DNA from: Thermodesulfovibrionales bacterium
GTDB lineage: Bacteria; Nitrospirota; Thermodesulfovibrionia; Thermodesulfovibrionales; SM23-35
Reading direction: 5' to 3'
DNA length: 5,130 bases
Assembly (NCBI GenBank): GCA_022013235.1
Contig: JAKLQR010000074.1
Coordinates: forward strand, 1-5,130
In this document: positions 4,495 to 5,130 of the stretch, piece by piece
Numbering within the stretch: position 1 is the first letter of the stretch
Layout: every line of letters starts with the position of its first letter
Position numbers and translations under genes: made by a program
Notes under the pieces: model-generated
The model's database searches: none
What the model saw: the letters and a program-made list of their open reading frames with translations, nothing else
Told to the model about the DNA's origin: nothing

Positions 4495-5130
4495 CAGATT
4501 CGAATATTTTTTCCATCGGCTTATAATTTTCCTGAAACCCTGCATGAATTGCTTCGATATATTCTTTTTTCTTCTTGCCGGTTATACCGCTAAAATCCAA
4601 AGGCGGCAAACCTGCCTGCAGCGCCATTAAGATAGCCAACATTCTCGCCACCCGTCCATTGCCTTCCCTGAAAGGATGAATAAGCACCAATTCTGTATGG
4701 ACTACAGCAAGAGCTTTTATCACTTCTTTGAGAGTTTTGAAACGGCAAGGAGTAAATTGACATAGCGGCCTTTTTTCAAATTCTGTCATCAATGTAGGAA
4801 TCTGTTCCGGAAATGCGAAAGGGAAACCATCTTTATCCATCTTGACCTGCTGTAGATCATTGTCTGATATCACGCGCACTCCGCGGCCTTTCATCTGCTC
4901 AAAGTAAGACCGCGACTTTACCATGCGCAGGAATAAAACTATTTCCAGCGGTTTGATATCTGTACCTGTTGAAATCATGTCCACTGTGACAGCGATTCTT
5001 GGGAAATAACTGTTTCTGAATTCAGCAATAAGCTCATCAGGTTTTTTGCCTGTTGTTTTGTATGTTATCTTCTGGCAGAATTCGTTCCCTTTGCCGAACT
5101 CTTCCCTGATAATCTTTACAATGTCTTCTG
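4457..5130 (-). CDS. HsdR-Fic chimera: Type I restriction helicase fragment joined to a Fic catalytic domain (5' end beyond the right edge)
   Basis: The frame is open from the right edge to the TAG at 4457, giving 223 visible residues. Residues 1-95 are the second RecA-like helicase domain of a Type I restriction subunit: FRNSYFPRIAVTVDMISTGT (37-56, including motif V) and FEQMKGRGVRVI (76-87, motif VI), then DLQQV. HsdR should continue through a long C-terminal domain, but from residue 96 the sequence is Fic-like: MDKDGFPFAF (the flap that holds target proteins), then the catalytic motif HPFREGNGRVAR (151-162; H151, E155, G156-N157-G158-R159). Fic enzymes usually transfer AMP to target-protein hydroxyls. 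The Fic N-terminus and the HsdR C-terminus are both missing, so restriction activity is probably lost. An internal ATG at 4840 with AGGT upstream could produce the Fic part alone (127 residues). A GTG at 4984 would be a false start. Domain identities are firm; whether this is a functional fusion or a deletion scar is open. Confidence 0.85.
   Translation of the reverse strand, partial: EDIVKIIREEFGKGNEFCQKITYKTTGKKPDELIAEFRNSYFPRIAVTVDMISTGTDIKPLEIVLFLRMVKSRSYFEQMKGRGVRVISDNDLQQVKMDKDGFPFAFPEQIPTLMTEFEKRPLCQFTPCRFKTLKEVIKALAVVHTELVLIHPFREGNGRVARMLAILMALQAGLPPLDFSGITGKKKKEYIEAIHAGFQENYKPMEKIFESVIRKTLRARLLR

Overview
The window comes from a Gram-negative (diderm) bacterium: it encodes an outer-membrane beta-barrel and exported proteins with Sec-type signal peptides. 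A NifA-like DNA-binding domain next to a TorF-type porin and an ammonium channel would fit Nitrospirota or the former Deltaproteobacteria. That placement is a guess from gene content, not something the sequence proves. All genes but one lie on the minus strand.

Positions 1-1820 look like a nitrogen-linked transcription unit, read right to left: a small NifA-type helix-turn-helix protein (1644-1820), a TorF-family putative porin (807-1574) and an Amt-family ammonium transporter that runs off the left edge (1-794). The porin and amt are 12 nt apart with the amt ribosome binding site in the gap, so they are almost certainly co-transcribed. The gap 1821-2147 has no gene. It holds a partial sigma-54-like element, an AT-rich hairpin and a cluster of palindromes and direct repeats that look like operator DNA.

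Positions 2148-5130 are a damaged Type I restriction-modification locus. An intact HsdM methyltransferase subunit (2148-3632) is preceded by, and overlaps by 8 nt, a REP-associated tyrosine transposase (RAYT, 3625-4218). The RAYT carries two REP-like palindromes inside its reading frame, and a third lies just upstream. At the right edge one uninterrupted minus-strand frame (4457-5130) begins as the helicase part of an HsdR subunit and then changes into the catalytic part of a Fic-domain protein, with an intact HPFREGNGR motif. No hsdS is visible.

The one plus-strand gene (4297-4494) encodes 65 residues with an S-x-x-x-E-G motif, the signature of Fic-inhibiting antitoxins. It points at the Fic gene, overlaps its 3' end by 38 nt, and has an extended -10 promoter so close to its ATG that the mRNA is probably leaderless. 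The most interesting reading is a Fic toxin/antitoxin pair in convergent orientation inside a Type I restriction locus, where deletion or recombination has welded the toxin's catalytic half to HsdR. The alternatives are a decayed defence island or a real HsdR-Fic fusion; the window alone cannot decide.
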